Assembly: GCF_901472535.1 (NCBI RefSeq)
Contig: NZ_LR590470.1
Span: 620,001 to 684,000, forward strand
Source: Sphingobacterium daejeonense
Lineage (GTDB): Bacteria > Bacteroidota > Bacteroidia > Sphingobacteriales > Sphingobacteriaceae
Length of the DNA stretch: 64,000 bases
Reading direction: 5' to 3'
Shown here: positions 40,245-50,351 of the stretch, piece after piece
Layout of the letters: every line of letters begins with the position of its first letter
Position numbering within the stretch: the stretch's first letter is position 1
Notes under the pieces: model-generated
Database searches by the model: none
The model's input: only the letters and a program-made list of their open reading frames with translations
Told to the model about the DNA's origin: nothing
Position numbers and translations under genes: made by a program

Positions 40245-41240
40245 TTATTTAAAGTTTTTTTGTACGTAGTCGTAGCTCTTTTTAATACTTGCATATTTGT
40301 CAGGTGAATAGATATCATCCTGTTCAACGAATGCATATTTGAGTCCACTTTCATTGGCAAATTGCTGAAGATTAATAAAGTTAATGCTTCCGCTTCCAAC
40401 TTCCGTATATTTTATACTTTTCATGGTTTCCATTAGGTCCAAAGTATCTCTTTTTCCAGTTTTAGGATCCACCTTGTTGATGTCCAAAGGAGTTGAGAAG
40501 GCTCTGTCCATATCTTTGATATGCCATAATGGGAATCGTCCAGGATGTTTTTCAAAGTAAGATTGCGGACTTGCGCCAGCCTTAGTGATCCAGAACATGT
40601 CGAGTTCAAATGCTACCAAATCTTTTTCAGTGAATGCCAATAGGACATCTAGCCCATTTGTTCCATTTCCGAATTCTTTGAATTCCCAAAAGTGGTTATG
40701 GTATCCCATGGTGATACCAGCCTTTTTGGACATTTCCCCAGCCTTGTTCAATTGTTCGGCCATGTATTGGTAGTCTGATTGGTTCAGTTTATTCAATTTG
40801 TGCATTGGTGGTACTGGAGCGATAATATATTCCTGTCCGAGATTATGCGCAATTTCAATATACTTTTCAATATTTTCTTTATCAGAGCTGTCTTTGTCTA
40901 GATATTTGCCCAAATCATAGTGTCCACTATGCGTTTTCAGGTTGTTGTCATTCAATGCTTTCTTGAGTTCATCAACAGCAACGCCCCAGAAAGTACCGGT
41001 ATTGGGGTCAGCGCCGTATGTCTCGACATGAGTATAGCCGATTTTGGAAACTGATTTTAATACTTCTTGAGGGTTTTGCGATAGCAGATCGCGAAGGGTG
41101 AATAACTGTAAACCGATGTTTTTAAGTGGAGAACCTGACTTCTTATTCATGCTTTCGCAGGAAATCAAGTGAGGAGCAACAAGACCGCCAACTAATCCCA
41201 TGCTCGCAAGCTTTAGGAAATTTCTTCTTGATTGTGTCAT
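40245..41240 (-). CDS. Sugar phosphate isomerase/epimerase-like protein, Tat-exported
   Basis: 331-residue xylose-isomerase-like TIM-barrel protein. The N-terminus carries a twin-arginine motif (SRRNFLK), a hydrophobic stretch (LASMGLVGGLVAPHL) and a lipobox-like LISC, so it is probably exported folded by Tat and perhaps lipid-anchored. Barrel residues such as HSGHYDLG, GYHNHFWEF, ELDMFWITKAG and HIKDMD resemble metal-binding sites of this family. Homologues act on sugars or inositols, but some have no known substrate. tatC is also in this window (56.1-57.0 kb). Single gene, intact. Confidence 0.85.
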   Translation of the reverse strand: MTQSRRNFLKLASMGLVGGLVAPHLISCESMNKKSGSPLKNIGLQLFTLRDLLSQNPQEVLKSVSKIGYTHVETYGADPNTGTFWGVAVDELKKALNDNNLKTHSGHYDLGKYLDKDSSDKENIEKYIEIAHNLGQEYIIAPVPPMHKLNKLNQSDYQYMAEQLNKAGEMSKKAGITMGYHNHFWEFKEFGNGTNGLDVLLAFTEKDLVAFELDMFWITKAGASPQSYFEKHPGRFPLWHIKDMDRAFSTPLDINKVDPKTGKRDTLDLMETMKSIKYTEVGSGSINFINLQQFANESGLKYAFVEQDDIYSPDKYASIKKSYDYVQKNFK

Positions 41241-41400
41241 GCAGAATGTTTTTTAATAAATGAATATAGCTAAATTTTTGAATAATGAAGTTCATTTTTT
41301 AAATAGTTCTACATCTGAGCTGAGGTCGGTAAGACTCTACTGATGCATAGCATTCATTAATAATAATACATCAGCCTAGGTTTTAACAGTATACGGCATA

Positions 41401-41440
41401 AAAAAAAGATAATTATCAATTTTTGATAATTATCTTTTTT
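41401..41440. terminator. Long AT-rich hairpin downstream of frr
   Basis: AAAAGATAATTATCAA is repeated in inverted orientation around a short A/T centre, with T-runs on both sides. It is about 16 bp of perfect stem, positioned after the frr stop on the minus strand. Confidence 0.75.
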
Positions 41441-41471
41441 AGAAATAACTCTGAGATTTTTGGTTTTCAGA

Positions 41472-42036
41472 CTACAGAGTCATGATATCTTTTTCTTTCA
41501 ATTCTGCTAATTGATCAACTTTAGCGATAAAATTATCGGTAAGTTTTTGTACTTCACCTTCGCCTACTTTGATTTCGTCTTCAGAAGCACCGTCATTTTT
41601 TAAGTTTTTTGATGGCTTCGTTGCTTTCTTTACGGATGTTACGAATCGCTACTCGACCTTTTTCAGTTTCTTCTTTAACTTTTTTTACTAAATCACGACG
41701 ACGTTCTTCAGTAAGAGGAGGAACAGCTAAGCGGATAATTGATCCGTCATTTTGCGGGTTCAGTCCAATATTTGAATCCATGATAGCCTTTTCAATAGTT
41801 TGAAGGAGGTTTTTTTCCCATGGTTGTACTACGATGGTTCTTGCATCTGGTGTGTTTATGTTGCTGACTTGCGATAGAGCTGTAGAAGTTCCATAGTAAT
41901 CAACATAAATTCCATCAAGCATACCAGGACTAGCTTTACCTGCACGAATCTTTGTTAACTCAGATTCTGTATGAGCTACAGCTTTCGTCATACCATCTTT
42001 GCAGTCGTCCAGTTGAAGTGAAATTAATTCGTTCAT
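41472..42036 (-). CDS. frr: Ribosome recycling factor (frameshifted here)
   Basis: Releases ribosomes from mRNA after termination, together with EF-G. The three-helix domain shows SELTKIRAGKASPGMLDGIYVDYYG, INTPDARTIVVQPWEK and RRDLVKKVKEETEKGRVAIRNIR in part. As written the frame ends at 41593 with IKKLKK; removing one A from the A6 run near 41594-41599 gives IKKLKNDGASEDEIKVGE and runs on to TAG 41472-41474, for 187 residues, the usual length. Lies 28 bases after pyrH, the conserved pyrH-frr pair. Confidence 0.93.
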
Positions 42037-42064
42037 ATCTTGATTTATTATTTGCTTTAAATTG

Positions 42065-42769
42065 TTAACTAACCACTGTTCCTACATGTTCACCATTTGC
42101 CAATTTCAATAGGTTTCCTGGTTTGTTCATGTCGAAAACGATAATAGGTAGGTTGTTTTCTTGGCAAAGCGTAAATGCTGTCATATCCATTACGTTGAGT
42201 CCTTTTTCGTAGACATCGGTAAAAGAGATATGGTCAAATTTCTTCGCTGTTGGATCTTTTTCTGGATCTGCGGTATAGATTCCATCTACACGGGTTCCTT
42301 TTAATACTGCATCAGCATTGATTTCAATGGCACGTAGAGAGGCTGCAGTATCGGTGGTGAAGTATGGATTCCCAGTTCCTGCTCCGAAGATTACGATACG
42401 GCCTTTCTCTAAGTGACGCACAGCTCTTCTGCGAATAAATGGTTCACAGATTTGCTCCATTTTGATGGCTGTCAACAGACGGGTTTTTATTCCAACCTTT
42501 TCTAGCGCATCTTGAAGAGCCATAGAGTTGATTACGGTTGCTAACATTCCCATGTAATCTGCTTGAACACGGTCCATCCCTGCTTTTTCGGCACTTAGGC
42601 CACGGTAGATATTACCACCACCGATGACGATGGCGATTTCCATGCCTAAACTATGAAGTTCCTGAATGTCTTTTGCGTATTGTGCAACACGATTAATGTC
42701 GATACCGTAGCTTTGCTCGCCCATTAAAGCTTCGCCACTAAGTTTAAGTAGTATGCGTTTGTATTTCAT
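42065..42769 (-). CDS. pyrH: Uridylate kinase
   Basis: Hexameric bacterial UMP kinase, 234 residues from ATG 42769 ([17 protein letters not shown]). The conserved KLSGEAL start, [25 protein letters not shown] and [16 protein letters not shown] motifs bind phosphates and nucleotide. I rejected the upstream in-frame start at 42793 because the chosen ATG gives the standard N-terminus. Catalyses UMP to UDP for pyrimidine nucleotide supply. Transcribed ahead of frr; intact. Confidence 0.96.
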   Translation of the reverse strand: MKYKRILLKLSGEALMGEQSYGIDINRVAQYAKDIQELHSLGMEIAIVIGGGNIYRGLSAEKAGMDRVQADYMGMLATVINSMALQDALEKVGIKTRLLTAIKMEQICEPFIRRRAVRHLEKGRIVIFGAGTGNPYFTTDTAASLRAIEINADAVLKGTRVDGIYTADPEKDPTAKKFDHISFTDVYEKGLNVMDMTAFTLCQENNLPIIVFDMNKPGNLLKLANGEHVGTVVS

Positions 42770-42822
42770 ATTTGCTTTTTGGAGTAGTTCCAAAAGCCAA
42801 AGATATGACTTTTTGCTTGCGA

Positions 42823-43971
42823 TTAATTAGAAATGTTTCCTTTTTTTACCTTTTCAATAACCTCAGAATAAAAATTCTCATAGATTGGTACGATTTTGCT
42901 CAATTCAAAGTCCTTAGCACGTTGCAAAGCGTTTTCTTTAAATTCATTTAATCGTTGGCAATCTTCCAATATGTAGATTGAATTTTTTGCCATATCATCA
43001 ATATCACCAACATCGCTCAAAAATCCACTGAATCCTTCTTTATTTAACTCCGGTAGACCACCAGTATTTGAAGAAACGACCGGTACCTTACATGCCATGG
43101 CTTCCAGAGCGGCTAATCCAAAGGACTCCGAACCTGAAGGCATCAAGAATAAATCGGCAATAGACAAGATCTCTTCTATGGCATCTTGTTTACCCAGAAA
43201 GCGGATGCTGTCGGTGATTCCTAATTCCCTGGCCAATTCTTCAGCATTGCGGCGTTCAGGACCATCTCCAACCATTAGAAGCTTACTGGGAACTTCTTGG
43301 GTAACTTTATGGAAAATACGAACCACATCCTCAACCCTTTTTACTTTTCTGAAATTTGAGGTGTGTACAATAACCCTTTCGTGGTTTGGTGCTATTGCTT
43401 TTTTAAAGTGCTCGTGATTTTTATTATGGAACCGCTGTAGGTCAATAAAATTAGGGATAACCTTTATTCCATTGTGTACATCAAAATATTCTAGGGTTTG
43501 TTCTTTCAAGTTTTCAGAAACTGTAGTAACCCCGTCTGATTGATTTATGGAGAAGGTAACAACAGGACTAAAACTCTTATCCTTGCCTACTAATGTAATG
43601 TCTGTACCATGAAGTGTGGTGACTACTGGGATATTGATGCCGTAAGTTTTTAGGATTTGTTTTGCTAAAAATGCTACTGAGGCATGTGGAATGGCATAAT
43701 GTACATGCAGTAAATCTAGCCCTTCAAATCGGACTACATCCACCAGTTTACTTGCCAAAGCTGTTTCGTAAGGCGGAAAATCAAATAATGGATATTGATT
43801 GATTGCTACCTCATGGTAGAATAAATTCTCTGAGAAAAAGTCTAACCTTGCAGGCTGACTATAGGTAATAAAATGGACCTGATGCCCATTGTTAGCCAAT
43901 GCTTTACCTAATTCGGTTGCTACAACTCCACTGCCCCCAAAGGTAGGATAACATACAATGCCTATTTTCAT
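42823..43971 (-). CDS. bshA: N-acetyl-alpha-D-glucosaminyl L-malate synthase BshA
   Basis: GT4 glycosyltransferase that joins GlcNAc from UDP-GlcNAc to L-malate, the first step of bacillithiol synthesis. 382 residues. Signatures: [50 protein letters not shown] and [12 protein letters not shown], plus the donor-site motif [16 protein letters not shown] with the conserved E-x7-E. Bacillithiol is a known thiol of Bacteroidota and Firmicutes. bshB and bshC are not in the window. Sits 53 bases upstream of pyrH on the same strand. Confidence 0.95.
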   Translation of the reverse strand: MKIGIVCYPTFGGSGVVATELGKALANNGHQVHFITYSQPARLDFFSENLFYHEVAINQYPLFDFPPYETALASKLVDVVRFEGLDLLHVHYAIPHASVAFLAKQILKTYGINIPVVTTLHGTDITLVGKDKSFSPVVTFSINQSDGVTTVSENLKEQTLEYFDVHNGIKVIPNFIDLQRFHNKNHEHFKKAIAPNHERVIVHTSNFRKVKRVEDVVRIFHKVTQEVPSKLLMVGDGPERRNAEELARELGITDSIRFLGKQDAIEEILSIADLFLMPSGSESFGLAALEAMACKVPVVSSNTGGLPELNKEGFSGFLSDVGDIDDMAKNSIYILEDCQRLNEFKENALQRAKDFELSKIVPIYENFYSEVIEKVKKGNISN

Positions 43972-44067
43972 AAGTTCTGTTTTCTTTCCTTAAAGATAAG
44001 AATGGTATCAATATAGTCGTGCAAAATTTTATGCAGAATGGAAAAAATTGTAATTTTATTACAAATG

Positions 44068-44475
44068 CGTGTAAATAAAGAATTATTAATTCAAGAACTG
44101 AGCTTTAAAACTTCAAGATCTGGAGGCAAAGGAGGGCAAAATGTTAATAAAGTTTCCTCTAAGGTTATGTTGAACTGGGATGTTGCTAATTCTCAGGCTT
44201 TTGATGCCGAACAGAAGGATTTGATTGCTGAAAGATTGTCCAATAGAATTTCCAAAGAAGGATTATTGCAATTGGACTCAAGTATCGATAGAAGCCAATT
44301 GAAAAATAAAGAATTGGTAACCGAAAGATTCTTTAATCTTATTGAAGACGCATTAAAAGTCAATGCCAAAAGAATTCCTACCAAAACGCCTAAATCCGTC
44401 ATCCTAGATCGATTGGATCGCAAGAAAAAACAATCATCGAAAAAAGCGAATCGACAATGGAAATTTGACGATTAA
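44068..44475 (+). CDS. arfB: Peptidyl-tRNA hydrolase ArfB-like
   Basis: Rescue factor that hydrolyses peptidyl-tRNA on stalled ribosomes. The release-factor-like GGQ catalytic loop appears as RSGGKGGQNVNKVSSKV, and the C-terminal tail is Lys/Arg-rich (RLDRKKKQSSKKANRQWK), which in YaeJ/ArfB inserts into the empty mRNA channel. I prefer ATG 44068 (MRVNKELLIQEL), giving 135 residues, to the upstream ATG 44038 whose extra residues (MEKIVILLQ) are not family-like; the longer form remains possible. Confidence 0.88.
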   Translation, partial: RVNKELLIQELSFKTSRSGGKGGQNVNKVSSKVMLNWDVANSQAFDAEQKDLIAERLSNRISKEGLLQLDSSIDRSQLKNKELVTERFFNLIEDALKVNAKRIPTKTPKSVILDRLDRKKKQSSKKANRQWKFDD

Positions 44476-44570
44476 CCAACTTTTTATCTCCAATTCCGAT
44501 ACATTTTAAATTTTTTAATCTTATATAAATAAAATTATTTAGCTGAAAATCAGTGTTTTAATTCTATATA

Positions 44571-44620
44571 TAGTTATATAACTAAGTTTTTAGTTGTGTA
44601 ACTATATATTTAGTTATATA
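44571..44620. promoter_or_regulatory. Three phased operator-like dyads upstream of blaI
   Basis: TAGTTATATAACTA (44571-44584) is a perfect 14-bp palindrome. TAGTTGTGTAACTA (44591-44604) is a near-perfect copy, and a third TAGTTATATA half-site begins at 44611. Starts are exactly 20 bases apart, about two helical turns, so bound dimers would lie on one face of the DNA. They lie 56-105 bases before the BlaI-family start, the expected place for autoregulation. Confidence 0.7.
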
Positions 44621-44675
44621 TTCGTTATATAATCGATTATAGGCAATATTGTCTTTTTTAAATATTAATAGAATA

Positions 44676-45047
44676 ATGGACGAGTTAAAAGAACTTACAA
44701 AGGCCGAGGAGCAAATTATGCATAGTTTGTGGGATATTGGGGGTGGATTTGTCAAAGATATCATTGAAATCTTTCCTGAACCAAAGCCTGCCTATAATAC
44801 AGTATCTACTATTGTACGGATTCTCGAGACAAAGGGTTTTGTGGATCATGAGTCTTTTGGAAAAAGCCATCGTTATTTTCCAAAGATTGAAAAAGAAGAA
44901 TATAAAAAACTTATAACCGGAAAACTGTTACAAGGTTATTTTGAGAATTCTGCTAGTTCCATGCTCTCTTTCTTTTTGGAAGAGAAGAAATTGGATGTGC
45001 AGGATTTAGATGAGATCATGAAACTCATTCAGAAACATAAGAAATAA
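44676..45047 (+). CDS. BlaI/MecI/CopY family transcriptional regulator
   Basis: 123-residue winged-helix repressor from ATG 44676 (MDELKELTKAEEQIMHSLW). LTKAEEQIMHSLWDIGGGFVKD is the first helix pair, PAYNTVSTIVRILETKGFVDHE the recognition helix and wing. The C-terminal half is a dimerisation helix (LSFFLEEKKLDVQDLDEIMKLIQKH). In BlaI the repressor is inactivated by cleavage through the BlaR1 sensor; the M56 protein that follows after 11 bases is the equivalent partner. I chose 44676 over the upstream TTG 44649 because the extra residues are not family-like. Confidence 0.9.
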   Translation: MDELKELTKAEEQIMHSLWDIGGGFVKDIIEIFPEPKPAYNTVSTIVRILETKGFVDHESFGKSHRYFPKIEKEEYKKLITGKLLQGYFENSASSMLSFFLEEKKLDVQDLDEIMKLIQKHKK

Positions 45048-45058
45048 AATAGATCGCT

Positions 45059-46416
45059 ATGAATTATCTATTGATATCAAAACTTGGCTCTTGCATTATT
45101 TTTTCTGATCTATAGATTTGGACTTAAGAGATTGACTTTTTTCAATTTAAACCGCTGGTATTTATTGAGCAGTATTTTTATTGCCTATTTGATTCCCTTG
45201 GTTTTATTTATAGATTTCCAAGTTCCAGAAATGATGCAAGTCACTTTGCCGGTCTTGGATCTTTCCTTAAATGGAAAGGTTAATCAAGAACTGGCTCCAA
45301 TTGCTGTAAATATGGTTCAGGAGAAGAATTGGATCCTAGATAATTGGGTTCGATTGTTTTATTGGATTGGTGTAATTGTAACGCTTGCATTGATAGGATA
45401 TAGGATCTTACTATTGTTTTCGAAGCAATTTTCTGCGAAGCATCAGGGGAGTTATTCCTTTTTCAATTCTATCAAAATTGGAGCTGAAGTCAAGGATGAA
45501 TCGTTAATAAAAGCTCATGAAGAATTGCACGTTAAGCAAGGTCATAGTTATGATATACTATTTGTTGAACTCATTCGTGCATTCAATTGGTTCAATCCAG
45601 TATTGTTTTGGATCAGGGATGAGCTTAAATTCCAACATGAATGTATCGTAGATAATCATTTTTCTGAAGACAAGGTTGCGTATGCGGAGCTTTTAGTCGC
45701 TTATGCCATGAATATTCATCCTCATCATTTGAGCCATGAGTTTTCCAATAAATCTATTTTAAAGGAAAGGATAAAAATGATATTTAAGGATAAATCAAAT
45801 TCAAAACACAGATTATTATACTTATTGATCTTGCCTATGGCCATTATGCTTTTAGGACTGACGATCAATTGTAAATCACCAAATAAGGAGTCGAGTTCTA
45901 GTACTGCAGATACTATTGCAACCACTGGGCCTGAAGCAATGACAGATTCAAGCGTTTCAAAGGTTGAAGAAGTCGCTTCTGAAACAGTGCAGGAGGAGAA
46001 GAGCAGTTCTTCTGAGCCTATTGAGGTGAGCTCAAAAAATATCGAAGAGGAAAAAATTGTTTTTCCGGAACCAAAATCAAAGGTTGATGATGTTATGGAT
46101 TTTGAGAAGGTCGAACTTCCAGCAGTATATCCAGGTGGGTTAAATCAATTTAGAAAAACGGTATCGGAGAATGTACAATATACACAAGCTGCTATCGATG
46201 CTGGGGCGAGAGGTACTGTTGAACTAAGTTTTGTAATCGATACGGAAGGAAAGCTTCAGGATATTAAGGTGGTTAAAGATTTAGGATATGGCATGGGGCA
46301 ACAAAGTGTTGCCGCTTTAAAAAACACAAAAAGAATGGAGGCCTGCAATCCATAATGGCAAACGTGTTGCTGTCAGATATATGCTTCCGATCAGGTTTGA
46401 TCTTTCACCAATGTGA
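45059..46416 (+). CDS. M56 BlaR1-like metallopeptidase with C-terminal TonB domain (frameshifted here)
   Basis: Membrane sensor-protease of 451 residues after repair. ATG 45059 (MNYLLISKLALALFFLIYRFG) begins a set of membrane segments; KAHEELHVKQGHSYD contains the gluzincin zinc motif HExxH, with a possible third ligand in KFQHECIVDN. After the last segment (LLILPMAIMLLGLTINC) comes an acidic Ser/Glu linker and a TonB C-terminal domain (VELSFVIDTEGKLQDIKVVKDLG). Two extra bases: one G near 45080 and one A in the A5 run near 46327-46331, whose correction adds NTKEWRPAIHNGKRVAVRYM and extends the gene to 46416. It has no penicillin-binding domain, so the signal is unlikely to be a beta-lactam. 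Confidence 0.88.
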
Positions 46417-46516
46417 AAATTAATCAAAAACAATTAATCATTATAGGCTTGAAGATGGATTTGTTTTTTGACTGTAAAGGTCAAAGGATGATCCATTTTT
46501 TTTAAGAAGATATTTT

Positions 46517-47374
46517 ATGGGAATATGGATTAGGTTGCTTTTTAAGCTCCTATTGGGCATGCTATTGCTATTGTTTTTTTCATGTCGGTCGAAAGAATTT
46601 GCCACTGATGGATATTTTACGGGGGATGTGGACAAGTATTTCAATGAAAAAAAAGGTGTCAATATATGGGTATACCGTGCTTTTCAGCCTCGGGAAACAG
46701 GTCAGAGCGGTTTGCGGACAACAAGTTACTATCCCTTGGATACTCGAATGATGAAGATGGTTGGTCTGGGCAAAAATGGTGATAAGGTCATGTTTTCTGT
46801 TGTTCCAGAGAATAGGCCGAAGTATAATATGGTTGTAGTTAAGCATAGGAAAGACCGTATAAGGTAGAAGGTTTTGAAGAAAAGTTTTATGAAAAGGCCC
46901 ATATTATATCAAGGATTTTTCTAATGAGGATATGTTTATTAAACATGTTTATATTCCTTATGGTAATAAAGAAAGTATCAGCATGTTGTTTTATGCGCTA
47001 AAAATCGAGGATAATAACAAAGATAAGGCCTTGGACAGGTTTAATTATTTGGCAGGTATCAATGCTAAGGAATTAAAGGAAGAGGTGCAATATAAGTCTA
47101 CCTGGCAGATTTTTGATTGTGAGGAAATCAGAGGATGGATTGGACCATTCAACCTAACCTGGAATTGATGAAAGGGAGAAAGAAAATTTATTTGAAGGTA
47201 TTTGATATTTATGGCCCCAATAAAACGATATCCTATTTTAAATTGATCAAGAAAGGTGAGGAAGGGGAGATAAGGTTAAAGCTATGTCCCAATGATTATG
47301 TGATGGAGTATTATGATGAAGAGGAGAAGTTGTTAGAAGAAAGGAGTTTAGGGTTGGTGGACAGTAGGCTTTAG
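46517..47374 (+). CDS. Lipoprotein of unknown function (three frameshifts here)
   Basis: 286 residues after repair. N-terminal signal with lipobox: hydrophobic LLLGMLLLLF then FFSC, so probably a lipoprotein. The mature part contains repeated Tyr/Lys-rich segments (YFNEKKGVNIWVYRAF, VDSRL at the end) and has no recognised domain. Three missing bases split it into 46517-46867, 46932-47168 and 47135-47374: near 46852 (truth HRKDPYKVEGFEE), near 46919 (truth RIFSNEDMF) and near 47146 (truth WIGTIQPNLELMKG). It follows the BlaI/M56 pair by 100 bases on the same strand and may share its control, which is an inference. Confidence 0.7.
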
Positions 47375-47420
47375 ACAATAGACATTAGACATTAGACATA
47401 AGACATAAGACATTAGACAT
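47375..47420. repeat. AGACATTAGACAT low-complexity repeat
   Basis: About six tandem units of 7-8 bases (TAGACAT, AAGACAT) directly after the lipoprotein stop. Similar microrepeats occur in intergenic DNA of this window at 31.3-31.7 kb, with a different unit. No coding potential. Confidence 0.85.
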
Positions 47421-47467
47421 GTCGCCGTGGTTGGAAGGGTCAAAATGCCATGGGACAAGAACATGCC

Positions 47468-47601
47468 ATGGTTGGTGTCTCCACCAACCATCTATTAAGG
47501 CCAATCACGTTTTCAGTGGCAGGTGAGGACACCAGCCACGGCGGGCCAACCTTACAGGTTTATAAGGTTTTAACGCCATGGTTGGTGTCTCCACCAACCA
47601 T
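47468..47601. repeat. Three palindromic repeats, TCTC/AGGA loops
   Basis: ATGGTTGGTG-TCTC-CACCAACCAT occurs at 47468-47491 and again, identical, at 47578-47601. A related hairpin GTGGCAGGTG-AGGA-CACCAGCCAC lies between them at 47516-47539. They fill most of the gap between the lipoprotein gene and purC. The same palindrome family recurs in opposite loop orientation at 50.68 and 50.88 kb. Confidence 0.88.
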
Positions 47602-47610
47602 TCAAAGCTC

Positions 47611-48295
47611 TTAAGCTAGAAACAATTTTTCCAATTCCAAAGGCGGGACATAATTGCCGTCTTTGTATACGCGCATATTTCCGCCTGATATTTCATCGAT
47701 CAGGATGATTTGGTTATTTGTTTTATCGTGGCCAAATTCCAATTTGATATCATATAGCTCGAGGCCTTTCTTTGCTAATTCATCTTTTACGATTCCGCAG
47801 ATTTTTTTGGTCAGCTCCTTTAATTCTTGGTATTGTTGTTTGTTCAGTAGTCCAAGCATCTCCAGGGCATCTTCAGAAATAACAGGGTCTCCACGCTCAT
47901 CATCTTTGATGGTTACTTCTACGAAGCTGTCCAATGGTTGACCTTCTTCACAATACGCTGCATATCTTCTCAAAAAGCTGCCAAACTGCTCTATAACGGC
48001 AAATGACCTCTAGTCCTTTGCCAAAAACTTTGGCATCTTTAACTATCATCTGCACCTTATCGATATCTGAAGAGATAAAATGGGTAGGAATCCCCAATTT
48101 GTTCAGTACTTCAAAAAAGTAGGTTGTCATCTTAAGGCCAGATTTTCCAGCACCTTCGATGGTTAAGCCAACTGTATTTGCTCCAGGATCGAATACACCA
48201 TTTTCACCAGTAACATCGTCTTTGAATTGCAATAGAATTTGATTGTCCCCCAGACTATAAACGTCTTTTGTTTTTCCTTGATAGATTTTTTCCAT
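47611..48295 (-). CDS. purC: SAICAR synthase (frameshifted here)
   Basis: Phosphoribosylaminoimidazole-succinocarboxamide synthase, an ATP-dependent ligase of purine synthesis. YQGKTKDVYS is the N-terminal signature; later KLEFGHDKTNNQIILIDEISGGN carries the conserved ATP/Mg residues. One extra T near 47976 splits it (truth ICRYRAVGSFLRRYAAYCEEG). Repair gives 227 residues, slightly below the commonest length of 235-240, with both ends looking complete. Not linked to purKE at 38.5-40.2 kb. The palindromic repeats lie just downstream of its 3' end. Confidence 0.93.
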
Positions 48296-48336
48296 GATGG
48301 TTTCAGTTAATTAGGGCGAATTTATCAAAAAATGAC

Positions 48337-48642
48337 CTATATGCCTAAATTATCCTCAATTCCACCTTTATTTTCAACCTTTAAAGATCTTAATTCGCGT
48401 TGTAATTCTTCAATCTTATCGATTAGGTTGCTGACAACTTCAATTCCCTGTACATTTAGGTCCAATTCATAATGCCAGGTGGAAAAACGTTCCACATGAT
48501 ATACCTGCTCTTCTTCTAAGAACTCTTGTTCCTCTTGCACAATAATTTCAATAAGCCCATAGTTATGGAGTTCATGAACAAATGTGCGTTCTATATTATT
48601 GGTACGGCAGATATCGATTACTCTAAATAATGTCTTTTCCAT
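48337..48642 (-). CDS. cbpM: Chaperone modulator CbpM-like
   Basis: 101 residues with the CbpM pattern: an N-terminal helix-turn-helix-like region (LFRVIDICRTNNIERTFVHEL) and a C-terminal coiled coil (VVSNLIDKIEELQRELRSLK). CbpM binds the J domain of CbpA and inhibits it in E. coli. Here it follows the cbpA gene by 3 bases on the same strand, the normal cbpA-cbpM arrangement, which is the main support for the assignment. Confidence 0.82.
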   Translation of the reverse strand: MEKTLFRVIDICRTNNIERTFVHELHNYGLIEIIVQEEQEFLEEEQVYHVERFSTWHYELDLNVQGIEVVSNLIDKIEELQRELRSLKVENKGGIEDNLGI

Positions 48643-48645
48643 GGC

Positions 48646-49590
48646 TTATTTTAATGATTCCGCTAATTGTTCTACAATTTTCTTCTGTTCCTCGGTCAGG
48701 TTTGTCGGTAATTTAACGTTGATTTCTGCGTATAAATCACCAAATTCACCATCTTTTTTATAGACTGGGAACCCTTTACCTTTCAGTCTGATTTTTGTAC
48801 CGTTCTGGGTTTCAGGTTTGATCTTGACATTGATCTTGCCGGTCAGCGTATCGACGATGGTTTCCCCACCAATCAAGGCCGTTGGAAGATCAACTAAGAT
48901 AGAGGTGTATAGATCATTTCCTCTACGATTGAAACGAGGGTCAGGTTTCACGGAAAAAGTAATATACAAGTCTCCGTTGGGGCCACCGTTGACACCATCA
49001 CCACCTTGTCCTTTTAGGCGGATTTTTTGTCCATCTTCAACACCTGCCGGAACAGTAATTCGTATATTTTTTCCGTTAACGGTGAAAGTCTGTTTGTGTG
49101 TTTGGGAAGCTTGGAGCAATGTTAAATCTACTGTAGTTTCATAGTCTTGTCCACGATAGCTTCCTCTTTTTCCAGAGGTTCTTCCTCCACCAAATCTGGA
49201 GCCAAACAGATCTTCAAAGAAGTCTGAATATTCTCCGGTATTGTAATTTCCGTTGTAGTTATTGAAATCGAATCCTTCGAAAGGATTTCCACCGCCAGCT
49301 GAAGCTCCTCCACGCGAACCCCTTTGACGTGCATATTCTTGCTGCGCTTTTTCGTATTCCTCACCATGTTTCCAGTTTTCGCCATACTGGTCGTATTTTT
49401 TGCGTTTCTCTGGGTCGGTCAGTACCTCGTTTGCTTCATTTATTTCCTGGAATTTTTTCTTTGCACTTTCATCATTTGGATTAAGATCAGGGTGAAATTT
49501 CCGGGCCAGTTTACGATATGCTTTCTTAATATCGTCTTGACTGGCAGATTTGTCCAATCCTAAAACATTGTAATAATCTAAAAACGCCAT
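48646..49590 (-). CDS. cbpA: DnaJ-class co-chaperone CbpA-like
   Basis: 314-residue Hsp40. N-terminal J domain with the HPD motif ([10 protein letters not shown]), a Gly/Phe-rich linker ([11 protein letters not shown]) and two C-terminal substrate-binding beta domains ([19 protein letters not shown]). It has no Cys-rich zinc domain, so it is a class B/CbpA-type J protein and not DnaJ. Stimulates DnaK ATPase. Transcribed before cbpM. Its start faces the ferritin gene across a 148-base divergent region. Confidence 0.9.
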   Translation of the reverse strand: MAFLDYYNVLGLDKSASQDDIKKAYRKLARKFHPDLNPNDESAKKKFQEINEANEVLTDPEKRKKYDQYGENWKHGEEYEKAQQEYARQRGSRGGASAGGGNPFEGFDFNNYNGNYNTGEYSDFFEDLFGSRFGGGRTSGKRGSYRGQDYETTVDLTLLQASQTHKQTFTVNGKNIRITVPAGVEDGQKIRLKGQGGDGVNGGPNGDLYITFSVKPDPRFNRRGNDLYTSILVDLPTALIGGETIVDTLTGKINVKIKPETQNGTKIRLKGKGFPVYKKDGEFGDLYAEINVKLPTNLTEEQKKIVEQLAESLK

Positions 49591-49652
49591 ATTGTGTATT
49601 GATTTAAAAAAAGAACAAGTATTGTAGGGTTTTGTTTATTAATAGATAATAT

Positions 49653-49660
49653 CAAATTTA
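49653..49660 (-). promoter_or_regulatory. Possible -7 element for cbpA
   Basis: Minus-strand TAAATTTG fits TAnnTTTG, 63 bases before the cbpA start. AT-rich surroundings make this weak. Confidence 0.35.
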
Positions 49661-49738
49661 CAATCTAAATGTTTAAAAGTAAAGGTTGTTTACGGAAACA
49701 AAGTAAGAATTGAACTGTTCTACTAAAAAAGAGATATT

Positions 49739-50293
49739 ATGGATACCAATAGACTATCAAAAGCGATGGAAACATCGTTGATCAAACAGATGACCAAAGA
49801 GAATCAAGCATCTCAGATTTATTTATCCTTAGGATGCTGGGCAGATACAATGGGATATGGTGGTATAGCAAATTTTTTATTTCGCCATGCTCAGGAAGAG
49901 AGAAACCATATGATCAAAATCATGATGTATATCTTGGAAAGAGGGGGTACACCTAAGGTTGAAGGAGTTACTGAACATAAAAAATTACCGAAGACGATTT
50001 CGGAATGTTTCGATATGGTTTTCCAGCATGAGGTTGATAATACGAATGCTATTTATGGTTTGGTTAATCAGTCCTTGGATGAGAAAGATTGGGCAACATG
50101 GAATTTTGCACAATGGTTTGTAAAAGAACAAATCGAGGAAGAGAAGTTAGCTATGGAGTTGATTGATAAATTAAAAATTGCCGGCGGCGATCGTGCTACA
50201 GATGAATCGTTGTTTGAATTGGACAAACATTTGGGAAATGCTCCTGATGAGGTTACCTTGGCTCGTGAATCAACAGCCGATAATCCAGAATAA
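49739..50293 (+). CDS. Ferritin
   Basis: 184-residue four-helix iron-storage protein that oxidises Fe(II) and stores it as mineral in a 24-subunit shell. Ferroxidase ligands are visible in helix A (KENQASQIYLSL), helix B (RHAQEERNHMIK, the E-x2-H pair), helix C and helix D (QIEEEKLAMEL). No haem-binding Met typical of bacterioferritin is obvious, so it is a classical bacterial ferritin. Single gene with its own terminator. Confidence 0.92.
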   Translation: MDTNRLSKAMETSLIKQMTKENQASQIYLSLGCWADTMGYGGIANFLFRHAQEERNHMIKIMMYILERGGTPKVEGVTEHKKLPKTISECFDMVFQHEVDNTNAIYGLVNQSLDEKDWATWNFAQWFVKEQIEEEKLAMELIDKLKIAGGDRATDESLFELDKHLGNAPDEVTLARESTADNPE

Positions 50294-50351
50294 ATACATT
50301 TTATCCAAAAATATACATTGCACCCCATGCCATGAAACTTGAAAAACAAAG

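Noticed and set aside
46441..46846. Minus-strand ORFs opposite the lipoprotein gene
   Set aside because: They are shadows of the plus-strand frame; they lack a family match and the plus strand carries a lipobox and a matching repaired length.
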